This document shows, piece after piece, positions 1 to 6,958 of a stretch of 38,659 bases of DNA; the first letter of the stretch is position 1, and each line of letters begins with the position of its first letter. The notes beneath the pieces were generated by a model that was not told the DNA's origin, did not search any database, and saw only the letters and a program-made list of their open reading frames with translations. Source of the DNA: Planctomycetota bacterium (GTDB lineage: Bacteria; Planctomycetota; Phycisphaerae; Phycisphaerales; SM1A02); the NCBI GenBank assembly GCA_016873255.1, contig VGXR01000024.1, positions 1-38,659 of the forward strand, in the 5' to 3' direction. The translations under genes and the position numbers were made by a program.

Positions 1-428
1 GTTCCGTCGTCATAGGTGTAGGTCCCGCCACCCGACGCAGATCCCGAACCGGTGATGCTGAAGCCCTGCGAGAAGTCAAGCACGGAACCGAACCGGTACT
101 GCGAAATCAGCTGCGTGTCGCTAAAGCTCGCCGGAGGGCCAGAAGTGACAACCGCGCGCCACTGGCCATTGCCCGACATGGTGGAAGCGACCGTGCCGCC
201 GTCGCGTGCATTGTCATAGAGGAGTCGCGAACCGACGATGCCGCTACCGGTCTGACCAGTGTTCGAAAATGTCCCAAGGCCGTTATAGCCGGAACCGTAG
301 GGCCCCAGCGAAGAAGCAGAGGGGGACGCCGCATTTGTGAAGTTGTCGATCACGGTGGACGCGCTCGCCGTCCCCGCCACGGCCACGGCGGCCACGGCAC
401 CCGTCATCAGAGTCTTCGAGATACGCAT
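1..428 (-). CDS. Secreted Gly/Ser-rich protein, N-terminal part (cut by window edge)
   Basis: The frame opens at an ATG at 428 and runs leftward off the window without a stop, giving 142 codons. The N-terminus MRISKTLMTGAVAAVAVAGT is a textbook signal peptide with probable cleavage after TASA. The mature part is rich in Gly, Ser and Thr, with almost no Lys or Cys, and reads like a beta-structured extracellular protein, for example a PEP-CTERM-type or other surface-exported protein. The C-terminus that would decide this lies outside the window. A GGGAGC ribosome-binding-like sequence sits about 8 nt before the ATG. It uses many A/T-ending codons (ACA, AAT, TTT, ACT, TAT), unlike its neighbours, which hints at a different expression class or a different origin. 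It is divergent from the regulator at 701. Function unknown. Confidence 0.7.
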   Translation of the reverse strand, partial: MRISKTLMTGAVAAVAVAGTASASTVIDNFTNAASPSASSLGPYGSGYNGLGTFSNTGQTGSGIVGSRLLYDNARDGGTVASTMSGNGQWRAVVTSGPPASFSDTQLISQYRFGSVLDFSQGFSITGSGSASGGGTYTYDDG

Positions 429-636
429 TGCAGAAGCTCCCGGAGCAAAGCTCCATGGCGCGCCGACACTCCATGTGCCGGCCGCAAGCAGCCGAGTCCG
501 TCGGCGAACGGCCCATGCCCCGTGACCGGCCGCCCTGGCCGATCAATGACGCCTCCATCCTCCGACACGCAGCGCACGCCTCGTCTCCATCAGCGCGTGG
601 CGCGTCGGACGGAAGATTGAGGACATCGTTCCGCGG

Positions 637-691
637 TGTCACCCGATCGTCCCGCGAAGCGCCGCCAACTGACCCGTGCGGGTGACATAAT
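637..691 (+). promoter_or_regulatory. Candidate promoter with 9-bp inverted-repeat operator
   Basis: TGTCACCCG at 637-645 is repeated inverted as CGGGTGACA at 679-687, about 42 bp centre to centre, close to four helical turns. The right arm runs into CATAAT (686-691), a good -10 box that ends 9 nt before the ATG of the regulator gene at 701. No Shine-Dalgarno sequence is visible. The arrangement suggests an autoregulatory operator, but binding is inference. The rest of the 429-700 gap shows nothing else I can support. Confidence 0.4.
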
Positions 692-700
692 GGGCCTCCG

Positions 701-1648
701 ATGAAATCCGACGACCAGGCCCCGGCCACAAGCATGAACGACGCTCCCGGCATGCCGGCCATTCCGCCCGGCACCTGCGCCATCGACGTCCGTGATGCCA
801 GATCCCTCGCCGCCATCGGCACCCCCGAGCGGTGCGGCGTGTTCGAGGTCCTGCGGTGCTTTCGTCGGCCGGCGACGCTCGTCGAGCTCGCCGCCGCGAC
901 CCGCGTGCCGGCCTCGAAGCTCGCGGGGATCCTCGACGAACTCGCGGGGGCAGGGCTTGTCCGCGCGCTTCCCGCGCGTGCCGACCGCCGGAAGCCGACG
1001 TACGAGGTGGCGTGCCAGCAGTTCATGGTCGTGTTCGACACCGCCGACCGTGCCGAGGCGCGGGCAATCGGCCGACACCTCGACGCCGTGACGGCGGACC
1101 TCGCGAAGGCCGTGGCGGAGGCGCGCGGCGCAAGCGTTGCCGATGCGAAGGGGGCCGTTGCCTACGAGTCACGCGGCAAGTTCCGGCTCCGCGCCGACCA
1201 GTTTCAGGAACTACGCAGGCGCCTGCACGCGGTGGACGAGTTCATCAACCAGATCGCAACGGACTGCGTCGTCGGCGATCCGATCGAGCCGCTGCTCTGC
1301 GACCACGTCATCGAGATGAAGGTGACGCCGCTGCGGACGCCGCTCCTGCCGATGCCGTGGATCATCGCCGCCGACCGACGCTCGGCCGGCGCACTCGCCC
1401 GCGCCGCAAGCGAGAGCGCCGCATCGAGCCTCTCGCCGCGCGAGCAGGAGATCGCGATCGCGCTCGCGCACGGCGCCAGCCGCCCGGACCTTGCGCGCCG
1501 CCTCGGCCTGTCGCCGAACACGGTCGCCACGACGAGCAAGCGCATCTACGCGAAGCTCGGCGTGAGGAACCGCGCCGAGCTCGCGAATCGCCTCGGCGCG
1601 CTGACGCGCCTTCCGCAGGACGGAGCGGTATCCTCCCCGCCATGCTGA
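701..1648 (+). CDS. Double helix-turn-helix transcriptional regulator (winged-helix plus LuxR-type HTH)
   Basis: This 315-residue protein appears to carry two DNA-binding modules. Residues about 35-100 look like an ArsR/IclR-type winged helix (TLVELAAATRVPASKLAGIL followed by a basic wing). The C-terminus from residue 244 is a clear LuxR/GerE HTH, beginning LSPREQEIAIALAHG and continuing with LGLSPNTVATTSKRIYAKLG. The middle, around residues 100-200, is helical and may be a dimerisation or sensor region; I recognise no ligand domain. There is no receiver domain, so it is not a classical response regulator. The ATG at 701 follows a -10-like CATAAT; an alternative ATG lies at 734. The stop overlaps the start of the peptidase gene by 7 nt, which suggests cotranscription. 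Confidence 0.8.
   Translation: MKSDDQAPATSMNDAPGMPAIPPGTCAIDVRDARSLAAIGTPERCGVFEVLRCFRRPATLVELAAATRVPASKLAGILDELAGAGLVRALPARADRRKPTYEVACQQFMVVFDTADRAEARAIGRHLDAVTADLAKAVAEARGASVADAKGAVAYESRGKFRLRADQFQELRRRLHAVDEFINQIATDCVVGDPIEPLLCDHVIEMKVTPLRTPLLPMPWIIAADRRSAGALARAASESAASSLSPREQEIAIALAHGASRPDLARRLGLSPNTVATTSKRIYAKLGVRNRAELANRLGALTRLPQDGAVSSPPC
1629..1634 (+). promoter_or_regulatory. Possible -10 box of the prolyl oligopeptidase gene
   Basis: TATCCT ends 7 nt before the ATG at 1642, inside the end of the upstream gene. No Shine-Dalgarno sequence lies between them. No convincing -35 was found, so an internal leaderless promoter is only a possibility. Confidence 0.3.
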
Positions 1649-3726
1649 TCACCGCAACGCTCGCCGCAACGTTCGCCATCCCGCCGCAAACCAAGGCCGC
1701 GCCCGTCACCGACGACTACGCCGGCACCAAGGTCACCGACGACTACCGCTGGCTGGAGCCGCTCGAGAAGGACTCGCCCGAGGTGAAGGCGTGGACCGAC
1801 GCGCAGCTGGCGCACCTGCGCGGCACCCTCGACCCGCTGCGCTGCCGCGAGGAGCTGCGCGCCAAGCTGACGCCGCTGATGCAGATCACCAGCTGGGGCG
1901 TGCCCACCATCCGCGGGCCGTACTACTTCTATTCGATGCGCGAGGGCAAGATGAACCAGCCCGCGGTGTACGCGCGCAACGGCGGCGCCAACGTCGGTGC
2001 CGAGATGGTGATCGACCCCAACATCCTGGACACCACCGGCCTCACGTCGATGGACTGGTGGTCGCCCTCGTGGCAGGGGTCGAAGTTCGCCTACGGCACC
2101 AGCAAGGCCGGCAGCGAGATGAGCGTGCTCAAGGTGATGCACACCGACACCAAGGAGCACTTCAAGGACGAGATTTCCGGCAAGGTCACCTTCGGCGGCT
2201 GGAACCAGTGGGGCGATGCGTTCATCTACTCGAAGCTCACCGACCCCAAGGATCCCTACAGCCGCGTCGTGTGCTTCCACAAGCTCGGCGAGCCGGTCGA
2301 GAAGGACCCGGTGCTCCTGAAGCAGGAGAAGCCGTCCGAGGTTCCCTTCGGCGCGCTGACGAGCGAGGACCGGTGGGTGATGCTGGGCATGACCCGCGGA
2401 TGGACGGAGAACGACCTGTGGGCCGTGAAGCTCGAGGACGCCCGCAACGGCCGCGACGCCCGCGTGGCCGTGGCCGTCGGGCGCGGCGCGCAGTTCACGC
2501 CCGTTGAGGTGGTGGGCGACACGCTCTACATGACCACCACCCTCGGCGCGCCGAACACGCGCCTGGTGTCGGTCGACCTCGGGAACCCCGCCGAGGCCAA
2601 CTGGAAGGACGTGATCGCCGAGCGCAAGGACGCCGTGATGGCGCAGGTCGAGTTCGGCAAGGACGAGATCGTGGTGGTCTGGCAGAAGGACGCGCACGAC
2701 CTGGTGAGCACCTACAAGTACGACGGCAAGCCCGCGGGCGACGTGCCGCTTCCGGGCCTCGGCAGCGCGAGCGTGCAGTGCGACCGCAAGCACACCGAGA
2801 TGTTCCTGAGCTTCGCGAGCTACAACAGCCCACGCACCGTGTACCGCTGCGACCTGTTCTGGAAGCCCTACAAGCCCGAGGTCTGGACGAAGCCCGAGGT
2901 GCCGGCGAAGCTCGACGACATCGAGGTGACCCAGGTGCGCGCCACCAGCAAGGACGGCACGCAGGTACCCGCGTTCGTGGTGATGAAGCGCGGCACCAAG
3001 ATGGACGGCAGCAACCCGTGCGTGCTCTACGGCTACGGCGGGTTCGACGTGAGCCTCAAGCCCGAGTTCCTCCCGACCATCGTGCCGTTCCTCGAGCGGG
3101 GCGGCATCTACGTGGTGGTCAACCTGCGCGGCGGCGGCGAGTACGGCGATGCCTGGCACAAGGCCGGCATGCTGCAGAACAAGCAGAACGTGTTCGACGA
3201 CCTGTACGCGATGGCCGAGAAGCTGTGCGCCGAAAAGTACACGTCTGCCGCGCACCTGGCGGTGATGGGCGGCTCCAACGGCGGCCTGCTGACGGCCGTG
3301 GCGGTCACGCAGCGGCCGGAGCTCTGGAGCGCGGCGATCAGCGCGGTGCCGCTCTGCGACATGCTTCGCTACCAGGACTTCCTGCTCGCGCGCTACTGGG
3401 TGCCGGAATACGGCTCGAGCGAGGACGCCGCGGCCTTCAAGTGGCTCAGCGCGTATTCCCCCTACCACAACGCCAAGAAGGGCACCAAGTACCCCGCGGT
3501 GCTCTTCACGGCCGGGGAGAACGATTCGCGCGTCCACCCGCTGCACGCCCGCAAGATGGCCGCCGTGCTGCAGGCGACCTCCGCGAGCGACCCGTCGGCG
3601 GAGCCCATCCTGCTGTGGGTCGACCGCGAAGCGGGCCACGGTGCCGGCAAGCCGCTCGAGAAGCGGGTGGCGGACGCCGTCGACCAGTGGTCGTTTCTCA
3701 TGTGGCAGACGGGTGCGTGCAACTGA
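1642..3726 (+). CDS. Prolyl oligopeptidase family serine peptidase (S9A)
   Basis: This 694-residue protein matches the S9A family in length and order, with an N-terminal strand, a seven-bladed propeller and a C-terminal alpha/beta hydrolase. The expected catalytic triad is present: Ser545 in GGSNGG, Asp628 in GENDSRVHP and His666 in AGHGAGK. The spacing is close to that of pig prolyl oligopeptidase (554/641/680). The N-terminal signature DDYRWLEPLE is also typical. It should cleave after proline in short peptides. A short hydrophobic stretch at residues 2-13 could be a weak signal peptide, but it lacks N-terminal basic residues, so export is uncertain. The ATG at 1642 is preferred because the homologous part begins there; the reading frame is open further upstream only as a shadow of the regulator gene. 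Confidence 0.93.
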   Translation: MLITATLAATFAIPPQTKAAPVTDDYAGTKVTDDYRWLEPLEKDSPEVKAWTDAQLAHLRGTLDPLRCREELRAKLTPLMQITSWGVPTIRGPYYFYSMREGKMNQPAVYARNGGANVGAEMVIDPNILDTTGLTSMDWWSPSWQGSKFAYGTSKAGSEMSVLKVMHTDTKEHFKDEISGKVTFGGWNQWGDAFIYSKLTDPKDPYSRVVCFHKLGEPVEKDPVLLKQEKPSEVPFGALTSEDRWVMLGMTRGWTENDLWAVKLEDARNGRDARVAVAVGRGAQFTPVEVVGDTLYMTTTLGAPNTRLVSVDLGNPAEANWKDVIAERKDAVMAQVEFGKDEIVVVWQKDAHDLVSTYKYDGKPAGDVPLPGLGSASVQCDRKHTEMFLSFASYNSPRTVYRCDLFWKPYKPEVWTKPEVPAKLDDIEVTQVRATSKDGTQVPAFVVMKRGTKMDGSNPCVLYGYGGFDVSLKPEFLPTIVPFLERGGIYVVVNLRGGGEYGDAWHKAGMLQNKQNVFDDLYAMAEKLCAEKYTSAAHLAVMGGSNGGLLTAVAVTQRPELWSAAISAVPLCDMLRYQDFLLARYWVPEYGSSEDAAAFKWLSAYSPYHNAKKGTKYPAVLFTAGENDSRVHPLHARKMAAVLQATSASDPSAEPILLWVDREAGHGAGKPLEKRVADAVDQWSFLMWQTGACN

Positions 3727-4346
3727 CGCGCCTCGTGCGCATCGGCGCGCTCGCCTCGCGCGGCGGGCGGACGGTCGAGAACGTCGCCCGCGCCTGCGAG
3801 CGCGGCGAGGTGCCGGCGACGGTCGCGGTCTGCGTGGTGATGCGCGCCGATGCGCCGGCAGCGGAGCGCTGCCGAGCGGCGGGCGTGCACGTCGAGGTGG
3901 TGGCACCGGAGCCGGCGGCGACGTTCGATGACCGTGTCGATGCGGCACTGCGGGCGCACGGCACGGAGCTCGTCTGCCTCTGCGGCTACCTGCGCCGCTT
4001 CCGCGTCGATGCGTGGCGGGGGCGCGCCCTCAACATCCACCCCGCCCTGCTCCCGGAGTTCGGGGGAGCGGGGATGTTCGGGGACCGGGTGCACGAGGCG
4101 GTGCTGGCGGCCGGGCGCCGCGAGAGCGGCTGCACGGTCCACTGGGTGGACGACCAGTACGACCACGGCGAGACGGTCCTGCGACGGACCTGCCCGGTCC
4201 ATCCCGACGACACGGCCAACACCTTGGCAGACCGGGTCTTCCGCGAGGAGTGCCTGGCCTACCCCGAGGCGCTGCGCACGGTCCTGGCGACCTGGGCGCC
4301 CGGGCACGGCGCTGGGACGGCGGAAAAATCGGCAACACCGCGCTGA
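3717..4346 (+). CDS. Formyltransferase-fold protein, PurN-like
   Basis: The 209-residue product has the C-terminal half of a glycinamide ribonucleotide formyltransferase: NIHPALLPEF holds the catalytic Asn and His, and the Asp appears in YDHGETV after SGCTVHWVDD. The tail (DTANTLADRVFREECLAYPE) is also typical. The N-terminal phosphate-binding loop, normally like GSGSN, is degenerate here (ASRGGRT), so GAR may not be the substrate; a divergent PurN or another formyl-transferring enzyme is possible. The start is uncertain: GTG at 3717 overlaps the peptidase stop by 10 nt, and a second in-frame GTG lies at 3735. Both avoid running further into the upstream gene. Confidence 0.75.
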   Translation: MQLTRLVRIGALASRGGRTVENVARACERGEVPATVAVCVVMRADAPAAERCRAAGVHVEVVAPEPAATFDDRVDAALRAHGTELVCLCGYLRRFRVDAWRGRALNIHPALLPEFGGAGMFGDRVHEAVLAAGRRESGCTVHWVDDQYDHGETVLRRTCPVHPDDTANTLADRVFREECLAYPEALRTVLATWAPGHGAGTAEKSATPR

Positions 4347-4394
4347 TTTCCGCAAACGTTCGCCCGGGTCAGTCGTAGCCTCGGCAAGCGACCG

Positions 4395-5771
4395 ATGCGT
4401 CCCTGGATTGCCGCCATCGCGGTCCTGACGCTCGCCGGAGCATCCTCCGGTCGGTCGTCCCCCAGTTGGTCGTCGGTCTCCGACGACACTGCCCCGGGAA
4501 TCCGCGATCGCCCCGCGTCCGCGCCGCCATCGGGCCCGGGCCGCAAGGGGTCCGCGCCGGCGGTGCCAGCGTCGCCCGCCGCGGCACCGGGCGGCGGCAG
4601 CCTCCTCCCCGGCGAGACCGCGCCGCGCCACCGCGCCGACCGTCGCGCGCGCGAGCAGCAGGACGCCTGGCGCACGGCGCACCCCGGCAGCGCGTACCGC
4701 TACGGCGTCGACGAGGTCCACCGGATCGCCTACGCCACGTGCCTCGACGAGCAGAGCCACGCCGACATGCTCCGCATGCTTGCTGCGCAGGCGGACCAGC
4801 AGGCGGCCACCCTCTTCGACGCGCTGCCCGACGTGGATCTCTTCGTGGCCGTGGCCACGCCCGCCGACGTGCGCCGGATCTTCGCCGACAACCCCGCCAA
4901 CGCGGGCATGTACGAGCACCCGCTGCGGCGGATCGTCACCGCCGACATCGGCACCGTGCTGCGCCACGAGTGGACGCACGCGATGCACTTCGGGCACATG
5001 GAGCGCCTCGGGCAGCCGCACGCCATGTGGGTGCAGGAAGGACTGGCCGCGCTGTACGAGTCGTACGAGCTGACGCCCGAGGGCGGCATCCGCTTCCTGC
5101 CCACGGACCGCCACAACCAGGCGCGCAGGCTGGCCGGCAACCGGCGTGCGCTTCCCGTCTCGCAGCTGGTCTCCATGAGCCCCGACGAGTTCATGGGGCG
5201 CAGCCAGGCGTGCTACCCGGTGGCACGGAGCGTGTTCGAGTTCATGGCCGACCAAGGCAAGCTGCGCGCCTGGTACCGCCGCTACGTGGAGACCTTCGCG
5301 CAGGACCGCACGGGCCGGCGCGCCATCGAGGACGCGTTCGCGATGACCGTGGACGACTTCGACCGCGCGTGGCGCGCGTGGGCGCTGGCGAGGGCCGCCG
5401 TCGACGTGGCGGCGGGGCGCGGCGACCGGCAGGTCGGCGTCGAAGTGCGGGCAGCCACCGACGGCGTGGAGGTCACGCAGGTCGAGCGCGGCAGCGCCGC
5501 CGACCGCGCGGGCATCCGCAGGGGCGACGTCATCCTCGAGATCGACGGCGTGCCGGTGCGCTCGCCGCGCGAGTGGGCACAGGCCACGGGCGCGATCCGC
5601 GTCCCCGAGGCGCCGGTCACGTTCCGCCGCGGCGCGGACCGCCGCGCAGCCACGCTCGAATTCGACCGCCAGGCGAAGGCCGGCGGAATGCAGGCAACCC
5701 CCGCGGGCCTCCCGGGCCCGGGAATCCGCGGGTCATTTCCTCGCAGGGGCCCCTTCGCATCGGAGGCTTGA
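4395..5771 (+). CDS. Secreted gluzincin-like (peptidase MA) protein with C-terminal PDZ domain
   Basis: This 458-residue protein starts with a signal peptide (MRPWIAAIAVLTLAGASS), followed by a Pro/Ser/Ala-rich linker to about residue 75. The central domain has a zinc motif, H191-E-W-T-H195, and a downstream Glu215 in WVQEGLAALYES, the pattern of gluzincin peptidases of the MA superfamily (DUF1570-like). Residues about 345-430 form a PDZ domain (VEVTQVERGSAADRAGIRRG, then GDVILEIDGVPV). An exported protease that recruits substrate tails through PDZ is the natural reading. The substrate is unknown. The ATG at 4395 follows the previous stop by 48 nt without an obvious Shine-Dalgarno sequence. 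Confidence 0.82.
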   Translation: MRPWIAAIAVLTLAGASSGRSSPSWSSVSDDTAPGIRDRPASAPPSGPGRKGSAPAVPASPAAAPGGGSLLPGETAPRHRADRRAREQQDAWRTAHPGSAYRYGVDEVHRIAYATCLDEQSHADMLRMLAAQADQQAATLFDALPDVDLFVAVATPADVRRIFADNPANAGMYEHPLRRIVTADIGTVLRHEWTHAMHFGHMERLGQPHAMWVQEGLAALYESYELTPEGGIRFLPTDRHNQARRLAGNRRALPVSQLVSMSPDEFMGRSQACYPVARSVFEFMADQGKLRAWYRRYVETFAQDRTGRRAIEDAFAMTVDDFDRAWRAWALARAAVDVAAGRGDRQVGVEVRAATDGVEVTQVERGSAADRAGIRRGDVILEIDGVPVRSPREWAQATGAIRVPEAPVTFRRGADRRAATLEFDRQAKAGGMQATPAGLPGPGIRGSFPRRGPFASEA

Positions 5772-5777
5772 CGCGTC

Positions 5778-6101
5778 ATGCACGTCACCATCAGCGCAAA
5801 GCACATGGACCTCACGCAGCCAATACGCGACTACGTGGAGCGGAAGATGGCGAAGCTCCCGCACTTCTTCAACCGGCTGCAGGAGATCCGGGTCATCATC
5901 GAGCGGATCCCCAACGGCTACCACGTGGAGGTGGTCAGCGACGTCGAGCACCACCGCGACTTCGTGGCCAACAGCAACGACCGCGACCTCTACGCGTGCA
6001 TCGACCTGGTGACCGACCGCGCCGTGCGGCAGCTGCACGAGTGGAAGGAGCGCGTCCGCGGCGCCAGAAAGCACCTCCGGCAGGGGCGCAGGCGCGGCTG
6101 A
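5778..6101 (+). CDS. hpf: Ribosome hibernation promoting factor, short form
   Basis: The 107-residue protein is an HPF/RaiA (sigma-54 modulation) family member: MHVTISAKHMDLTQPIRDYV at the start, then the RVIIER strand and a basic C-terminus (RGARKHLRQGRRRG). It binds the decoding region of the 30S subunit in slow growth and silences ribosomes. It lacks the C-terminal dimerisation domain of long HPF, so it is the short type. GGAGG lies 12 nt before the ATG. Its position just ahead of PTS EIIA and HPr genes mirrors the proteobacterial rpoN-hpf-ptsN neighbourhood, although rpoN is absent here. Confidence 0.93.
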   Translation: MHVTISAKHMDLTQPIRDYVERKMAKLPHFFNRLQEIRVIIERIPNGYHVEVVSDVEHHRDFVANSNDRDLYACIDLVTDRAVRQLHEWKERVRGARKHLRQGRRRG

Positions 6102-6146
6102 CGCCGCCCGCCGGCGCACCCGCCATCCTGTAACCTCACGCGTCGT

Positions 6147-6158
6147 CGGCTGCAGCCG
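6147..6158. repeat. 12-bp perfect palindrome ahead of ptsN
   Basis: CGGCTGCAGCCG in the 97-nt gap between hpf and ptsN is its own reverse complement. A TAACCT (6130-6135) just upstream could be a -10 box. The palindrome could be an operator or a small hairpin; there is no T-run that would make it a terminator. Confidence 0.3.
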
Positions 6159-6198
6159 GCGGCCGTCAGCGCTATCGCCCCAATCGGATCCAGAGAAC

Positions 6199-6675
6199 AT
6201 GAAGCTCCGCGACATCGTCGTCGAGAAGGCCATCATCGCCCCGCTGAAGTCGACCAAGCGCGACGAGGCCATCCGCGAGCTCGTGGAGGGCCTGGCCGCC
6301 CACGGCGCGGTCAAGCCGGCGCTGGCGGACGAGCTGGCGAAGGCGGTGGTGAAGCGCGAGAAGCGCGGGTCGACGGGTTTCGGCCACGGCGTGGCGGCCC
6401 CGCACGTGAAGACCCCCGACGTGCAGCGGGTGTTCGCCGCCGTGGGAATCGCGCCGGGCGGCATCGAGTTCCATGCGCTCGACAAGCAGCCCGTGCACGT
6501 GGTGTTCCTGCTGCTCTCGCCGGAGGACCGGCCGGAGGAGCACATCGACGCCATGGAGTGCGTGTTCGGCGTGCTCACCCAGGACAAGTTCCGGCGCTTC
6601 CTGCGCCAGGCGAAGACCCCGGCCGAGGTGTGGGGCCTCCTCGAGGAGGCGGACTCCGCCTCGCAGCCCCGCTGA
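6199..6675 (+). CDS. ptsN: PTS EIIA domain protein (PtsN/fructose type)
   Basis: This single-domain protein of 158 residues belongs to the fructose/nitrogen EIIA family. The phosphorylatable histidine is His69 in GHGVAAPH, preceded by the family hallmark REKRGSTGFG. VVFLLLSPED and the C-terminal helix with FRRFLRQAKT complete the fold. No EIIB or EIIC membrane component is nearby, so a regulatory role as in PTS-Ntr is more likely than sugar uptake. The gene is 3 nt upstream of the HPr gene and clearly cotranscribed with it. A purine-rich CAGAGAA sequence about 3 nt before the ATG may serve as ribosome binding site. Confidence 0.9.
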   Translation: MKLRDIVVEKAIIAPLKSTKRDEAIRELVEGLAAHGAVKPALADELAKAVVKREKRGSTGFGHGVAAPHVKTPDVQRVFAAVGIAPGGIEFHALDKQPVHVVFLLLSPEDRPEEHIDAMECVFGVLTQDKFRRFLRQAKTPAEVWGLLEEADSASQPR

Positions 6676-6678
6676 CCG

Positions 6679-6951
6679 GTGCCGAGCGCGAGAACCACCA
6701 TCCTGAACTCGCTCGGGCTGCACGCGCGGCCGGCGATGGCGTTCGTGGACGCGGCCGGCGCGTTCGCAGCCGACGTGCGGGTGCGGCGCGCCGACGGCGA
6801 CGAGGTGGTGGACGGCAAGAGCATCATGCAGATGCTGCTGCTGGCGGCCACGCAGGGAACGGAGCTGGAGATCACCTGCGAAGGCGAGGGCGCGGACGTC
6901 GCGCTGGCCACGCTGGTGGGCCTGGTGCAGCGCAAGTTCGACGAGGAGTGA
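6679..6951 (+). CDS. HPr family phosphocarrier protein
   Basis: The 90-residue protein has the HPr active-site motif GLHARPA with His15 in the exact canonical position. It also has a regulatory-site motif DGKSIMQM, with Ser48 equivalent to Ser46 of Gram-positive HPr. It could therefore be phosphorylated both by PTS enzyme I at His and by an HPr kinase at Ser; neither enzyme is encoded in the window. The start is GTG at 6679, only 3 nt after the ptsN stop, which indicates translational coupling. It would hand phosphate to the adjacent EIIA. Whether it acts in sugar transport or as the nitrogen-type NPr cannot be told from sequence alone. Confidence 0.93.
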   Translation: MPSARTTILNSLGLHARPAMAFVDAAGAFAADVRVRRADGDEVVDGKSIMQMLLLAATQGTELEITCEGEGADVALATLVGLVQRKFDEE

Positions 6952-6958
6952 CCTTCCC

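Noticed and set aside
283-1041. Open frame on the minus strand across the regulator gene and the 429-700 gap
   Set aside because: Its C-terminal part is an out-of-frame reading of the secreted protein gene and the rest is a shadow of the regulator.
832-1641. In-frame upstream extension of the prolyl oligopeptidase
   Set aside because: The extension lies wholly inside the regulator gene in another frame, reads as Arg-rich shadow sequence, and the family start coincides with the ATG at 1642.
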